Shown: one piece after another, positions 38,101 to 48,700 of the stretch
Layout of the letters: each line of letters opens with the position of its first letter
How positions within the stretch are numbered: the first letter of the stretch is position 1
Origin: Cyclina sinensis
Taxonomy: Eukaryota > Mollusca > Bivalvia > Venerida > Veneridae
DNA length: 64,000 nt
Assembly: GCA_012932295.1 (NCBI GenBank)
Contig: JAAONU010000016.1
Span: 46,779,241 to 46,843,240, forward strand
Direction: 5' to 3'
Made by a program: the position numbers and the translations under genes
Notes under the pieces: generated by a model
What the model saw: only the letters and a program-made list of their open reading frames with translations
Databases searched by the model: none
What the model was told of the DNA's origin: nothing

Positions 38101-41100
38101 AACCTTCATCTGTGAGCTGGCCCATTGTACCTCCACTTAAATCTAATGATGTTAAGTTGTTTCCTATATGCTTCAAAATCTGTAAACAAAATTTATGATT
38201 GAGCTGAAGAATGGTGAAGCCAACAAAAACAAGAGATGTGTCCATAGGACATGGATGCACCCACATTCTGCTGTATTGTCACAAAAAAATCCTGTACAAT
38301 TACAGGTGCGTATAAAGCCTAAAATTCTCTTTTTTTAGCTTTATCAGGGTGCATAACTATGCCAATCTCCAAAAAATTTGCGTCAAAATACCCAGGTGCC
38401 TAAGTTAGAATGTTTCATGTCTCTAGCAGTTATCTCTTTGGAATTACAAGCAACAAAAACCAGTCTACATACAAACAACGTGACAGTGGGACAGTGTGAT
38501 GGACAGAAAAGAGCAAATCTATATCCCCCACCACTCTTGCCCAAAAAGGTGGGGGCATAATAAAATGAAAAACAGTATTAAAAAGATGTCCTCTGACAGT
38601 TTTCCACAACATATGACTCATTTATATCATACCTGATTTGCAGCTGTATTAAAAGACTTAACATCAGTGATTACCCCAGAATTTCTATTCTAAATCCATT
38701 ATAAAATACTTGAATGATGATTATGTTTTGCACATCTTACTTCATAGACCTGTGCCAGTAAACTGTATTTCATACCCTATCATTCATATGAAGTGGGGTA
38801 GGGGTAACTTAAACAACATTCTGATAAGCATGTAAATGCTCATCTGTTTCCATGGATATATGAGACTGTACTTCCTAGGAAAATAATGACAAGGTGTAAA
38901 CATGTGGCTTTTAAATATTATATAAGAATCATTTCCACACTCACCTCATTCAGGGTTTTGTCATTCAAAGCTTGAACTCCACACAGCTTGACTGCCTTCA
39001 GGTTACGTAACCTTTGTAAACATTCAACCAAGATCCTTTCATCTGTAAGAAGGACTCCACTAAGAGACAGCTCTGAGAGAGATGTAGGAAGGGTCCAAAG
39101 AGCTTCATTGGAAGGACTTTCACATAAACTACTACAAAATGATAAATCCAGTACCTCGAGGCTTGTACACCCCATTGAGAACTGAAATAAGAAAACAAGA
39201 GTTGTTCCCCTTGACATGCTAAAATCATCCATGATATTTTTCATTTAAACTTACCTTCTCATTATTCTAAACTGAACATTTTATTCTTTAAATCTTTGAA
39301 ATTGATTCCAAATAAAACAAAGTATTTTCTGATTATCATAATATACATTACAAAATACAAGTGATACATGTCAAGTAAAATGTACATGTATATTGACCCG
39401 ACACTCTCATTTTCTAGTTTTCAAAATGTGACAGTTGTTTTCTTAGAGGCATATCCTTAGACTGTCTCATTTCTTCTAAAATCAATTAAAACTGAAAGAT
39501 TTTGACAAATCATGACATCAAGTCTGGAGCAGATCAGTGGTCCAGTGGTAACGCGCTGGACTTTTAACCCAGGGGTCCCGAGATCAATCCCATACTCCTC
39601 CACTAACACTACAAAATGTCTTTCAGATGAGACGTTGAACCGAGGTCCCATGAATCAGTACTGTCCACCGAGCACGCTTAAGAACCAGGGGTACCTCTGG
39701 TATGGGATGTTTTCTGTATCTTGCACAAACCCCCACAACATAAAATAACTAATCTCTGCAGGGGACATTGGTCATATGAGAAACTGGTACTGACAATAAA
39801 TAAACTCAGATAGAGAAACCATGACCACATGTCAAAGTGCAAGTCAAAAATTCAAAGCATAACAAGTTACCTGAATGCATGAGTACAAATGTATTAGCCT
39901 TTTTACAGAGTTGTTGTTGTACAATTTTTGTGTGGATAGCAATTTAATATAAATGAACACTTTCTTATTTGGTGACACTGTTGAACATACATGTATATTT
40001 TTCTTCATCTTACTGATTATTTTAATAGAGAATGAGTCAGTGACATAAATATTCAGTAAATCATGAAATACTTTAATGGTCTATTCCATAAGTATGCCTG
40101 AAATGATTGACAATACCTACAGCAAGCATGTATGTATCTACATTACACTGATTTACATATTCTTACCATATATAAACATGTACATACCTTAGTTAAAGCT
40201 TTTCCTGATATTCGTGAGCTGCCGTGTAAATTTAAACTGAAAAATGACATAAAACAAGTGTACCAATTGTTCAAGTAACTTTAACAATATCATAAGATAT
40301 GACAGTAAAACTCCTTTTTCTTTACAGCTGATGTTCAAACTGACAGTTCAGTTCAGAACTATCATGTCACCTTATTTCTGACAGTTCAGTTCAGAACTAT
40401 CATGTCACCTTATTTCTGACAGTTCAGTTCAGAACTATCATGTCACAAAGTTCAAAACTATTATGTCACCTTATTTCTGACAATTCAGTTCAGAACTATT
40501 ATGTCACCTTATTTCATACCTAGCTAAAACAATGAAAGTTACTGACTTTTTTCTTGAATTATTGACTGTTGTCCTTGATGCCAGTATTAAGTAACAAAGA
40601 AAAAAACGTATTTAAAGGCCAATTTCAATGAGCAGCTTAACAGTAGCATCTAAAACACAATAAACTTAGAACATATTCATACTTTTTCATATTTGGACAG
40701 TAGCTTGCCAGTTCTACTAAACAATCATCACACATCTGATTCAACTGTGTATCCAGTATTTCCTGAAAAAAAAAAAAACACCTTTATAATCAATAAGTTC
40801 TTCAAACTTAAACTGAGCATTATTGAAAAGAACTTTTCCTCAATGTAAAAAAAACCCCAAAGTTACAGGATAGTTTTACATGCAAAAATAAAATATACTA
40901 AAATGACAGTGACATTACATATGTGCTACAACTGCTCTTTAAACATGCATCTAAATTCTACATTTGTTATATTTGTGATAAATTTAGATCTGCCTAGGGT
41001 CACATGACTACCCAGGTGACTTTAGCTAATTTGCATTTAGTTGATGTATCAACAAGTAGGTGTAATCAATGATGTTTCCTGCAGACTTGTAGATTAAGGG

Positions 41101-43389
41101 TTGTATTTACCTGTATAACAGGACTGTTTGTTAGAAGCATAGTCTGATTGTAGGATACTACATCATCGCACACCTTTTTTATGCTCTCTTGCGAACCATT
41201 TTTTTTTCAACAATCCGTCGCTTGAACGGTAAAATGAAAGTTTTTTTTCCAGCATGCATTCAGAAAACTTGGACCTGTTTTCAGGCCTAAACTAGAATTT
41301 TACATTATGAAAATTCTTTTCGTAAATACAAAGCACACCAGCCAAACTTCGATGCACAACATGATTTTTTGTAACTCTACAGATTTCTTACTGAAAAAGA
41401 CCATTTTACCTTTCAAGTGACAGGTTGTTGATCCACGAAAGAGCATAAAAAAGGTGAGCGATGATGTAGTATCCTACTATTGTAGTTTAATACATAAGGA
41501 TTAAGTTATTGTTTCACTAGTTGTGTTATTTGAGTACACTGTATCTTTGTGAGTGAAAAAGGACCTTTAAACTATTTATACAAATTATACATATTTAGTT
41601 CAGACAAACCTAAGCTATTTCACATGCTTATTCAGTATTGAACAAATTTCATCACATAAAAAGTAGCAACTGTATTTGGCTAAACCTTTACACTTGAGTA
41701 TATAAAACAATGAAATAGTGCACAAGATCTTACCAGATTCTGTCCTAGATGATAACCTATACTGATTATTTGAGCATGTTTATTTTGTGTGTGTTCCAGA
41801 CTTTTATTGCTGATACTTTTGTTGCCGTGTGCCTCGTTTACTCCTGACAGATACAACTCTCTAATGCTTGGATTTTTTTCACACACACCCCTCACACCTA
41901 AAATGAGTCATTTTTCATCAAAATACATTTTAGTGAAATCACCGTACATAATACCATCCTTGACATTCTGGCAACTTCATGTATACCACAATTTTGGTGC
42001 AAGCACTTGTTTGCACCCATGCAGAAAACAGGATTAATTTAAGCTGCAAGAACTTGTTTTCCAATTAATGTACATGTAAGAAAACAAGTTTAAACTCATT
42101 AACGATAGTTTCATTTAAGTCTCAAACTCTCAATCATTCTAAAAAATCAATGCCCTTGTAATGACAAAAAAAGATCTAGTTTCAAATTGCAACAGTATCA
42201 GCTCTTGATGGGCTTGAACTGGCAACCTCTAAATTGGGAGTTTTGTGTTCTTAAACTTCATACTTCTCACCTTCAAATGTGACCTTGGCACAATTTTTGA
42301 GATCAACAGTTTTAAGAGCCAGGGAAGAGATACAATGGAGTCCAGCATCGGTTAACTGTTTCAGCTTTCTGAATTTTACAGAGATTAGTTCCTGCTGACC
42401 TCTTGTACATGACTGTATTCCTTTATCTGTAATACAAACAGGGAAATGTGCTTATTTAAGAATTTAGCTATATCTTGTTATGACCTGTGAGTAATACTTT
42501 TTCTGAACTTCTAATGAAGTTCTTGAAGTAATTATAAGAAAAAAGGCAAGTTGTAACCAAGGCACCATTAATAAACTATCAAGCTAAGAAAGTCCTGTCT
42601 TGCTGAACGAACAATTAATTTTCTTCCAAAGTTATACTACCCTTTGTGCTGACTAATTCTGATTAATGTCTTTCAACAACAATTCAGATTTTAATAGGAG
42701 TAGTGGTCTAAGAGGTTACAGTGTTCGATTTTCCATCTGGTGGTCGAGGACAAGATTGACTTTCCGCATTCCAGCAAGTAGTGCAACTGCTGATTTGAAT
42801 TCAGAAAGCAGTGACTGAGAGGGATTAATGTAAGTTGTAGTGTAAAAATAATAGGATTAGCTATGATATGAATAAATGGAAGTGGAAATACTTGACACAC
42901 AGTGATATAAATAATAATACTAATAAATTAGAGGCTTCAGTGTAAAACTGTTGTATCTCATTTTTTTATATGTAGTTAAAATCATTATGGTATTTCAATG
43001 AGCCCTGATTGTTTATAATGAGTGTCGTGATCATTACATCTAGAACAAAAAAGAAGAAAATTCCAATCAAAAACCCATGTGGTTTTACCTGTTACATTAT
43101 TACACTGGTGTATAGTGATATATTCTAGTTTGCACTTTGCCATCTCCAGTGATTGTAGAAGAGCATCACTAACTTGCTCACACTTGTAGAAATTTACCCT
43201 CCGTAGGGAGGCACTGAATAACTGTGTACATATACAGGGGAGGTAATCTAGTGTGAGCATGTCATGCCAGGCTAAACGTTCTATTAACATTTCCTTGTAG
43301 ACTGTTGGAAGGTACAATCCTATATCAGGCACTTTGTCCAATGAGTGCTGAATAACATTCAAACAAATGTCACTCAATAACTTCACCAT
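35129..43389 (-). CDS. Leucine-rich-repeat protein (AMN1/FBXL/ZYG11-like), putative CRL2 substrate receptor
   Basis: Ten exons: 43089-43389, 42271-42426, 41734-41897, 40683-40762, 40188-40236, 38945-39181, 37955-38179, 36770-36925, 35904-36086 and 35129-35257. All introns are GT-AG in matching phase and sum to 1,680 nt (559 residues plus stop). The ATG sits in a perfect Kozak context (GCCACCATGG), and an acceptor 29 nt upstream implies a 5' UTR intron. Residues ~4-13 (LLSDICLNVI) fit the elongin BC-box pattern LxxxCxxx(I/L/V/A), and LPTVY (27-31) fits the cullin-2 box phi-P-x-x-phi. The rest, to about residue 517, is cysteine-containing LRRs of the AMN1/FBXL kind (for example ITDKSIFALANSCHYLDEIY). 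A 42-residue tail (DCTIPRLFYKHATPNAAP...) follows. Such proteins recruit substrates to cullin-RING ubiquitin ligases. The receptor role is inference; LRR identity is clear. Orthology to a named gene is unresolved. Confidence 0.87.
37505..37715 (+). repeat. tRNA-derived SINE, family C, in LRR intron
   Basis: An A-box-like TGGTTCAGTGGTTAGTGTAC and a B box ATTTGAATCCCGGTC lie about 30 bases apart. A body with GCATTGCATCTTTCTGTTGT and AAGAGCCAAAGTCTGGCTAC follows, ending in a TTAATAATAAA-type tail. It lies in the intron between LRR exons 7 and 8. Confidence 0.6.
38405..38565 (+). repeat. Short dispersed repeat, copy 2
   Basis: Same family as 3435-3590: 'GTTTCATGTCTCTAGCAGTT', 'ACCAGTCTACATAC', 'GTGACAGTGGGACAG' and a closing CCCCCACCACTC / GGTGGGGGCATAATAA stem-tail. 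It lies in the intron between LRR exons 6 and 7. The end structure is shared with the two large tandem-core repeats. Confidence 0.75.
39525..39810 (+). repeat. tRNA-derived SINE, family D, in LRR intron
   Basis: The tRNA-like head has A box TGGTCCAGTGGTAACGCGC, anticodon-like CTTTTAACCCAGG and a B-box-like AGATCAATCCCAT. The central domain includes TCAGATGAGACGTTGAACCG and AGGTCCCATG. This central motif resembles the core shared by V-type SINEs; that identification is from memory and tentative. It lies in the LRR intron between exons 5 and 6. Confidence 0.6.
40330..40515 (+). repeat. 38-bp tandem repeat, about 4 units
   Basis: The unit consists of CTGACAGTTCAGTTCAGAAC followed by TATCATGTCACCTTATTT and is repeated head to tail. 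The third unit is rearranged (GTCACAAAGTTCAAAACTATT). It lies in the intron between LRR exons 4 and 5. Confidence 0.85.
41153..41474. mobile_element. 322-bp MITE with ~37-bp terminal inverted repeats and TA target duplication
   Basis: The left end reads GGATACTACATCATCGCACA and continues CCTTTTTTATGCTCT. The right end is its reverse complement with one mismatch. Both ends are flanked by TA (41151-41152 and 41475-41476). Size, long TIRs, TA duplication and lack of ORFs indicate a non-autonomous Tc1/mariner-type element. It lies in the intron between LRR exons 3 and 4. Confidence 0.85.
42695..42895 (+). repeat. tRNA-derived SINE, family A, copy 3
   Basis: Shares GAGTAGTGGTCTAAGAGGTT, TGATTTGAATTCAGAAAGCA and GTGACTGAGAGGGATTAATG with the other family-A copies. 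A tail fragment of the same family (GGATTAATTTAAGCTGCAAG) also occurs at 42030-42052. It lies in the intron between LRR exons 1 and 2. Confidence 0.55.
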
Positions 43390-44709
43390 GGTGGCCTCTT
43401 GTTTTCGTTATTTGAAACCTGTAAATATAAAACAGAATGTATTTTTTAGTAGGCTAGACATGTAACAAAAGCAAAAAATCAAAACCTGAAAAACATTTTT
43501 GGTATAAGTTGGATTTGAATTCTTCAGTGAAAATGTTTCAAACCAGCACAAATCAATGGAAGTGCGTACTCTTCAGTGTGGAGATGCAGCATAATGACTT
43601 TATTACCTTTAATTTATAAATAAAGACATAAAATACCACACATTAGAAACTCCTTTATGAGCCAGTGGAATATACCATTTAAGCACAAGGCAAGTCAACA
43701 TTTTCAAAATACTAAATAACCTTTAGAAATGGAAATCCTTATCACGTTATTAAAATCATAAAAGTCTGCATAAAAAGAAAAATGTTTTATCGTGAAACTT
43801 TTAATGTGTTGTAGAATTTCTGAGTTAGTCAGGACATGAGTGTACTGACAAATCTCAAACTTATTGATTTCTTTAAACACAGGAGCATTTCTTCTTTACA
43901 TAAAACATTCTTATCTGCTATTGAGAAGTTATGTATCATTTTGCAAGATCTTACCAACCTGCCAGATTTTGTGAGATACGCACAAGCAGTGAGTCTTTGG
44001 ACTTTGCTTAACTGTATTTCTTGTATCAGTTCCTAACAATTTTCACCCTTAACAGGCACACGCTTTTCTTTTCTGGTTATCCATGACCAAAAGGCCACAA
44101 AATAGTATGTTCTTTGTAAACTGTGCAATCACTGATACACCATGCTACAAAGAAGTGATGCCCATCCAGCATTTTCATCACTAAAGAAAAGACACAGATA
44201 CTCTTGTGAATCAAATACTTAGGGTGTTACAATTTTTTTACCTGTTCACCTTTATTTTTTAAGATTAGAAATAATATACCCATGTCTCATCCCAGTGAGA
44301 AGTTCATTAAACCTGTGATCAGCCATCATTCACATTTTGAGAAGAAATCACTGCATCATTTGGGCTTTCTGCTCTGTGGTCCAAAGATTGCATATCCACC
44401 CTGAACACACATTCGATAAGTGTATGCTTAGAATTTCATTAACATTTCCTGATGAAATGGCAATGATGTGGCTAGAGGGTAGGCAGAGGAGGCTGATGTT
44501 TTATGGAACCCAACACAAAGTAAATCTTTAACTTTAGGATCTCTTTTATTAAATACCCTATCCCACATACACAGGCTCTGGATGTGAAATCATCACAATG
44601 GGTTTACACTGCAGGATCTACATGGCTGGTATATTCAGCAGAAACAGGACATCTTTATGTAGGACCTTATTTCTTTCCATGATTTTTATATAATATCACC
44701 AGTGTATGC

Positions 44710-44832
44710 TAGTCCAACTAATTGTATGCAAGTCAAAATATTGTGTAATTTTTTGTATGGGTCAGTATATAGTGAGATTCTGACCCCAAACAAAAATATC
44801 TCAAAATATGCTCGCCTGAATTATTTTGACTA
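44710..44832. mobile_element. 123-bp MITE with 10-bp target duplication, copy 1
   Basis: Begins TAGTCCAACTAATTG and ends AATTATTTTGACTA, so the ends are imperfect inverted repeats. It is flanked by perfect 10-bp direct repeats CAGTGTATGC at 44700-44709 and 44833-44842. It is homologous over its whole length to the inverted copy at 54484-54628, and its first ~75 bases to 51559-51635. It has no ORF. A 10-bp duplication would be compatible with a Mutator-like mobiliser, which is inference. Confidence 0.88.
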
Positions 44833-45593
44833 CAGTGTATGCAAGAGTGGTGTATTTCAATTTCTTGCATATCAGACAGGATTTTCTACTGTTTATGCCG
44901 GTGCTAGAAAAACTCATCTTACACCTCATGTGTAAGACAAGTCGCGTGCTTTAAAATGACATCATTTCAGAGCTTTTTATGAATAATTACGTGCTTAGGA
45001 TGACATCCTTTCGCCCTTATGAATGAACTTATTATGAAGTTGTAAATTCATATGCTACTATAAGGCCTAAAAAAAAAAAAGTTCTGGTTAGGGTTACGGC
45101 CTGAAAAAAATATGGGTCGGTAGGTAGGGATTTTTTTTTTTTTAATATTTTTTTTTCTGTATAATATTGAAAGATGAACATGTTTTATCAGAAAAATGTG
45201 TTAAGCATTCATCATAAGTATTCATAACTACTATTAAAGTGATTGAAAGTCAGTCTTTTGTTTGTTATTTATATTCCTGTGATTCCACTTCCACCCAGGA
45301 GAATAGTCTGCCATTTGAAGACTCTTGCGAACAGTTTCAGGGCTATTAAAACATTCTGCTATGTATTTCCAATTAAAATATATATAATTGGCATGTATTT
45401 ATCCACATGAAACTCTGGTTTAAAATGCCTGATGAGTTTGATGCTGACTTTAATATAAAGCAGTTGTTGTAATATCTTAAAGGATGTTTGAAAGAGTCTA
45501 AATAAGACTATAAAATTGAAGTAGATATATTGCTGAGAACCAAACCAGTATCTTCCAATCAAAATTATTTATTTCCTGAAGAAATTTATGCAC

Positions 45594-45754
45594 TACAAAA
45601 ATGTCAAATACATGTATAAACATATACATTGTATTTATTACACATATTGACTAGGTTGGTTTGAAATCAGTATTATAAATGAAACTTGACAAAAATGTCA
45701 TATACATGTATAAACATATACATTATATTGATACATATTGACTAGAAAGGCCTG
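45594..45754 (+). repeat. ~105-bp tandem duplication
   Basis: Two copies of a segment with ACAAAAATGTCA, ATACATGTATAAACATATAC and CATATTGACTAG, separated by diverged sequence. No coding content. Confidence 0.75.
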
Positions 45755-45795
45755 ACGATCATGTTTGGCAGGATAAGGATTAAAACAACACCACA

Positions 45796-48700
45796 TCACT
45801 TTGATTTGCCAAATGGCCTCTGACAGACTGTTTCAAACCCAGCGCTTATGCATTCACTGCAAATAGGAGGTACTGTTTTGTACTTTCCTTTCAATTCCTG
45901 GGGGATTTCAGCTTCTTTACCACCACAGTTACAACACACATCATTTCTACCAAGACTGGAACTGTAATATGACAACTCAACTACATCTCTGCAGCTTATT
46001 CCCTGACATGGGCAATATCCTTTGACCCTGTATCAATGTGGTCACCACAACAATAATCTGCCTCGCTTAACGAAACTGCTAGCTTCATGATTTGGCATTC
46101 TGTCAATTTATTTTTGGAGTATATAACGCGTGGTTTTCTACACTCGCAACATTCAACTGTGTATCTAGCATTTTGGGCTGTGTACAGTGAGGCAGTTGTT
46201 GAGGTGCTAGGAGCTGTTGGAGATGGACCTGGAGATAAAGTTTCAGGTTCTGCTGCTGTTGCACTTCGGAGATTTCCCATCTTCATGGTCTTCTTCTGTG
46301 TCTTTGTTTTAACAAGACCAGATGGCTTGCAATAACTGTGTCTATCTTCTTCTGTTGTAGTTTGATCTTTGACTTCACTGTACTTCTTATAGTGTTCACT
46401 TGTGGCATCCAGTACTGGGTCTGGCAACCAATCTAGTTTCTCACGTGGCAGTGATGTGGGTGAACAGCAAGCTGGATCTTCACATTTCTTTATTTGAAAG
46501 TTATAATGCCTCTGTCTGCAATGGTTCTCCAACCACAACTGGTAAGAGTCAATCTTCTTTGTGTGCTCTTTCTGCAATTTGTGCAAGTCCATTCCAGGAA
46601 AGAGTTCTCTAATGTGGCGCTGCAGGAGATCGATTTCTTCATCAGTCACTGGAGGAACAGTTACAATTGGATTATCCTTAAGTTTGAGCCTTTCAAATCT
46701 CTTCTCGATTAACTGTTGTACTGGTTGCACGGACATCTGCCAAGGTTCTTTCAGATCTGTTTTCTTGTCAATTGCACTTCGTATTGCTGCCATGCTGTTA
46801 TACCCTTTGAATTTGTCTGGATCTTCTTCTGTGGCATTACGCTCAAGTGCGCAGTTTTGAAGGCCAAGATTGAGAATGCTCATAATCCTCTCGGCCGGAT
46901 TCACCCAACTATTTCCTGGGGCACATCTCCCTAGAATCATCATGTCTAGGTTCAATTCTCTGAAGACACATATTGTTGCACATTTCACAGATTCAAGTGT
47001 GTTCCGCTGGTCAGTTCCACCATCCGAAAACTTCAGCAAGACTGGGGGTACTTGGCGTTCCGGCTGTTTTAATATTTTGCACATCGCTGCTGCATGCCTG
47101 AATGGTGTAGATAATTGAAGAACAGAATCATTGACAATTACTGTGACTTGTCCCCTGACAAAGGATTTCTCTACATCATCTGGTGTTTCGCAGGCAAGAT
47201 AAACTGATGGGCAGATGCTACTTTTTGTCATGTCATGATCACAGGCGACAAGAGTTTCAGATACTGGAGCCAGGGTTTTCTAATCCCTTACACCCGTAGA
47301 GACTGGTGTTCCTGGGTCTCCGATGGGAACTTTTGCCTTATCATCGCAACACATTAACAATGCATCAGAGCCAAGTTCTACAGCTTTGGATTTCAGATAT
47401 ACAAATTGTGCTGCACAGTAATGCTGATCAATATGGTTTACCCGTAGCTGTCTCCTTTGGATCTTGTACTGGACTGGGATTCTTTGAGTAAAGTTCAGTG
47501 CACTGTGTGTATAGATATTGCGAGGGGTAAACTGAAGACGCACTAATGACTTTGATGGAACAAGCGTACCTTCAGGACAGGCATCAGCTGTTTGTTGCAC
47601 GAGGTCATCAAGAGAAATCCATGTACTAAGATGTGCTGTTCCATGTCGACGGTCATCAGCTGCAGTGATGTTCTCGACTTGCTCGGCAAGCTTTTCAAAG
47701 AATGGATCAAATTGTCCTCCAGGTCTGCCGGGATTTAATTCTCTGAGATCAGCCACGAGACCAGGCTCCCCTAAAGTAATCATATTTAGACGCTCTTGTG
47801 TAACAGGATTGGCCGCTGCAGAGGCATCCATAGCGAGCTCCTTGTACATGAAGTCAACAACAGCTGGCTTAACTGATGCAATCATTGCCATTTTTGACTT
47901 GAAATAACGCTTCTGTGCATGATGGTATTCAGGTAATTTAGAATATATCTTTGAAACCACCTTAAGAGGCTGAACCTAAAAATCATTATCTGTTCTATCA
48001 GAAGGTACTTTTGCAACAAAATAAATTGTACCAACTGAACCACCTGGGCTATAAGAAAATAAATCAACAGGCCATGACAATTTAAGATCCCTAAAAAACC
48101 TATTTTTCTGAGTGGCATTGTCAAATGGTTTTCTAAGATGTTTAGAGTCATCAAACAGTACTGGAGTTAGGTATGCAGCATTATAAATTTCACGATCAAA
48201 CAGTTTGTATCTGTCTTCAACATTTGTCACTTGCTCTCGGAAGTCAACATTTATATCTTCCATTACAGTTCTTGGTGGATTCATTTCAGCTTGCCGCTTT
48301 GCTTGATCTTCATTTCTGTTTTCTAGGTGAACCATGTACAGTGATAAACATTTACCAAGACGCTAAATTATGTCTTTGTAATCGCGCCACTGGCATGCGC
48401 TCTCAAATATTGGTCTACTTAAAATGCTAAACAGTGCCTCGGCGTGTGATTTGAGCTGAACACGGTCTAGTTGCTGAGCTTTAAGCTTTTTGCGCTTGAT
48501 GTCGTTGTAGCCTTGGAAATCATCCAATTCAGGCGGTACTGCAATGATATCCTTCCATTTTTGTGCCGCATCATTTATAGTGCTATGCTGATTGGTGATA
48601 TACCATTTGATATGACCTGCAAAACAAAGTTCAATATACATGTATGAGCAACACCACATGTCTTCAGGATCTTTTTATGTGGACCCAGATTAGACTGTAC

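Larger units (their letters stand above)
43390..45795. other. Upstream region of the LRR gene, with one MITE and a tandem duplication
   Basis: 43390-43418 is probable 5' UTR of the LRR gene. The rest shows no exons. A MITE lies at 44710-44832. 45060-45170 has A and T homopolymers around GGTTAGGGTTACGGCC. 45594-45754 is a ~105-bp unit present twice (ATACATGTATAAACATATAC). Confidence 0.45.

Noticed and set aside
46087..47907. Plus-strand ORFs of 60-99 codons
   Set aside because: They are antisense shadows of the last exon of the transposase-like gene.
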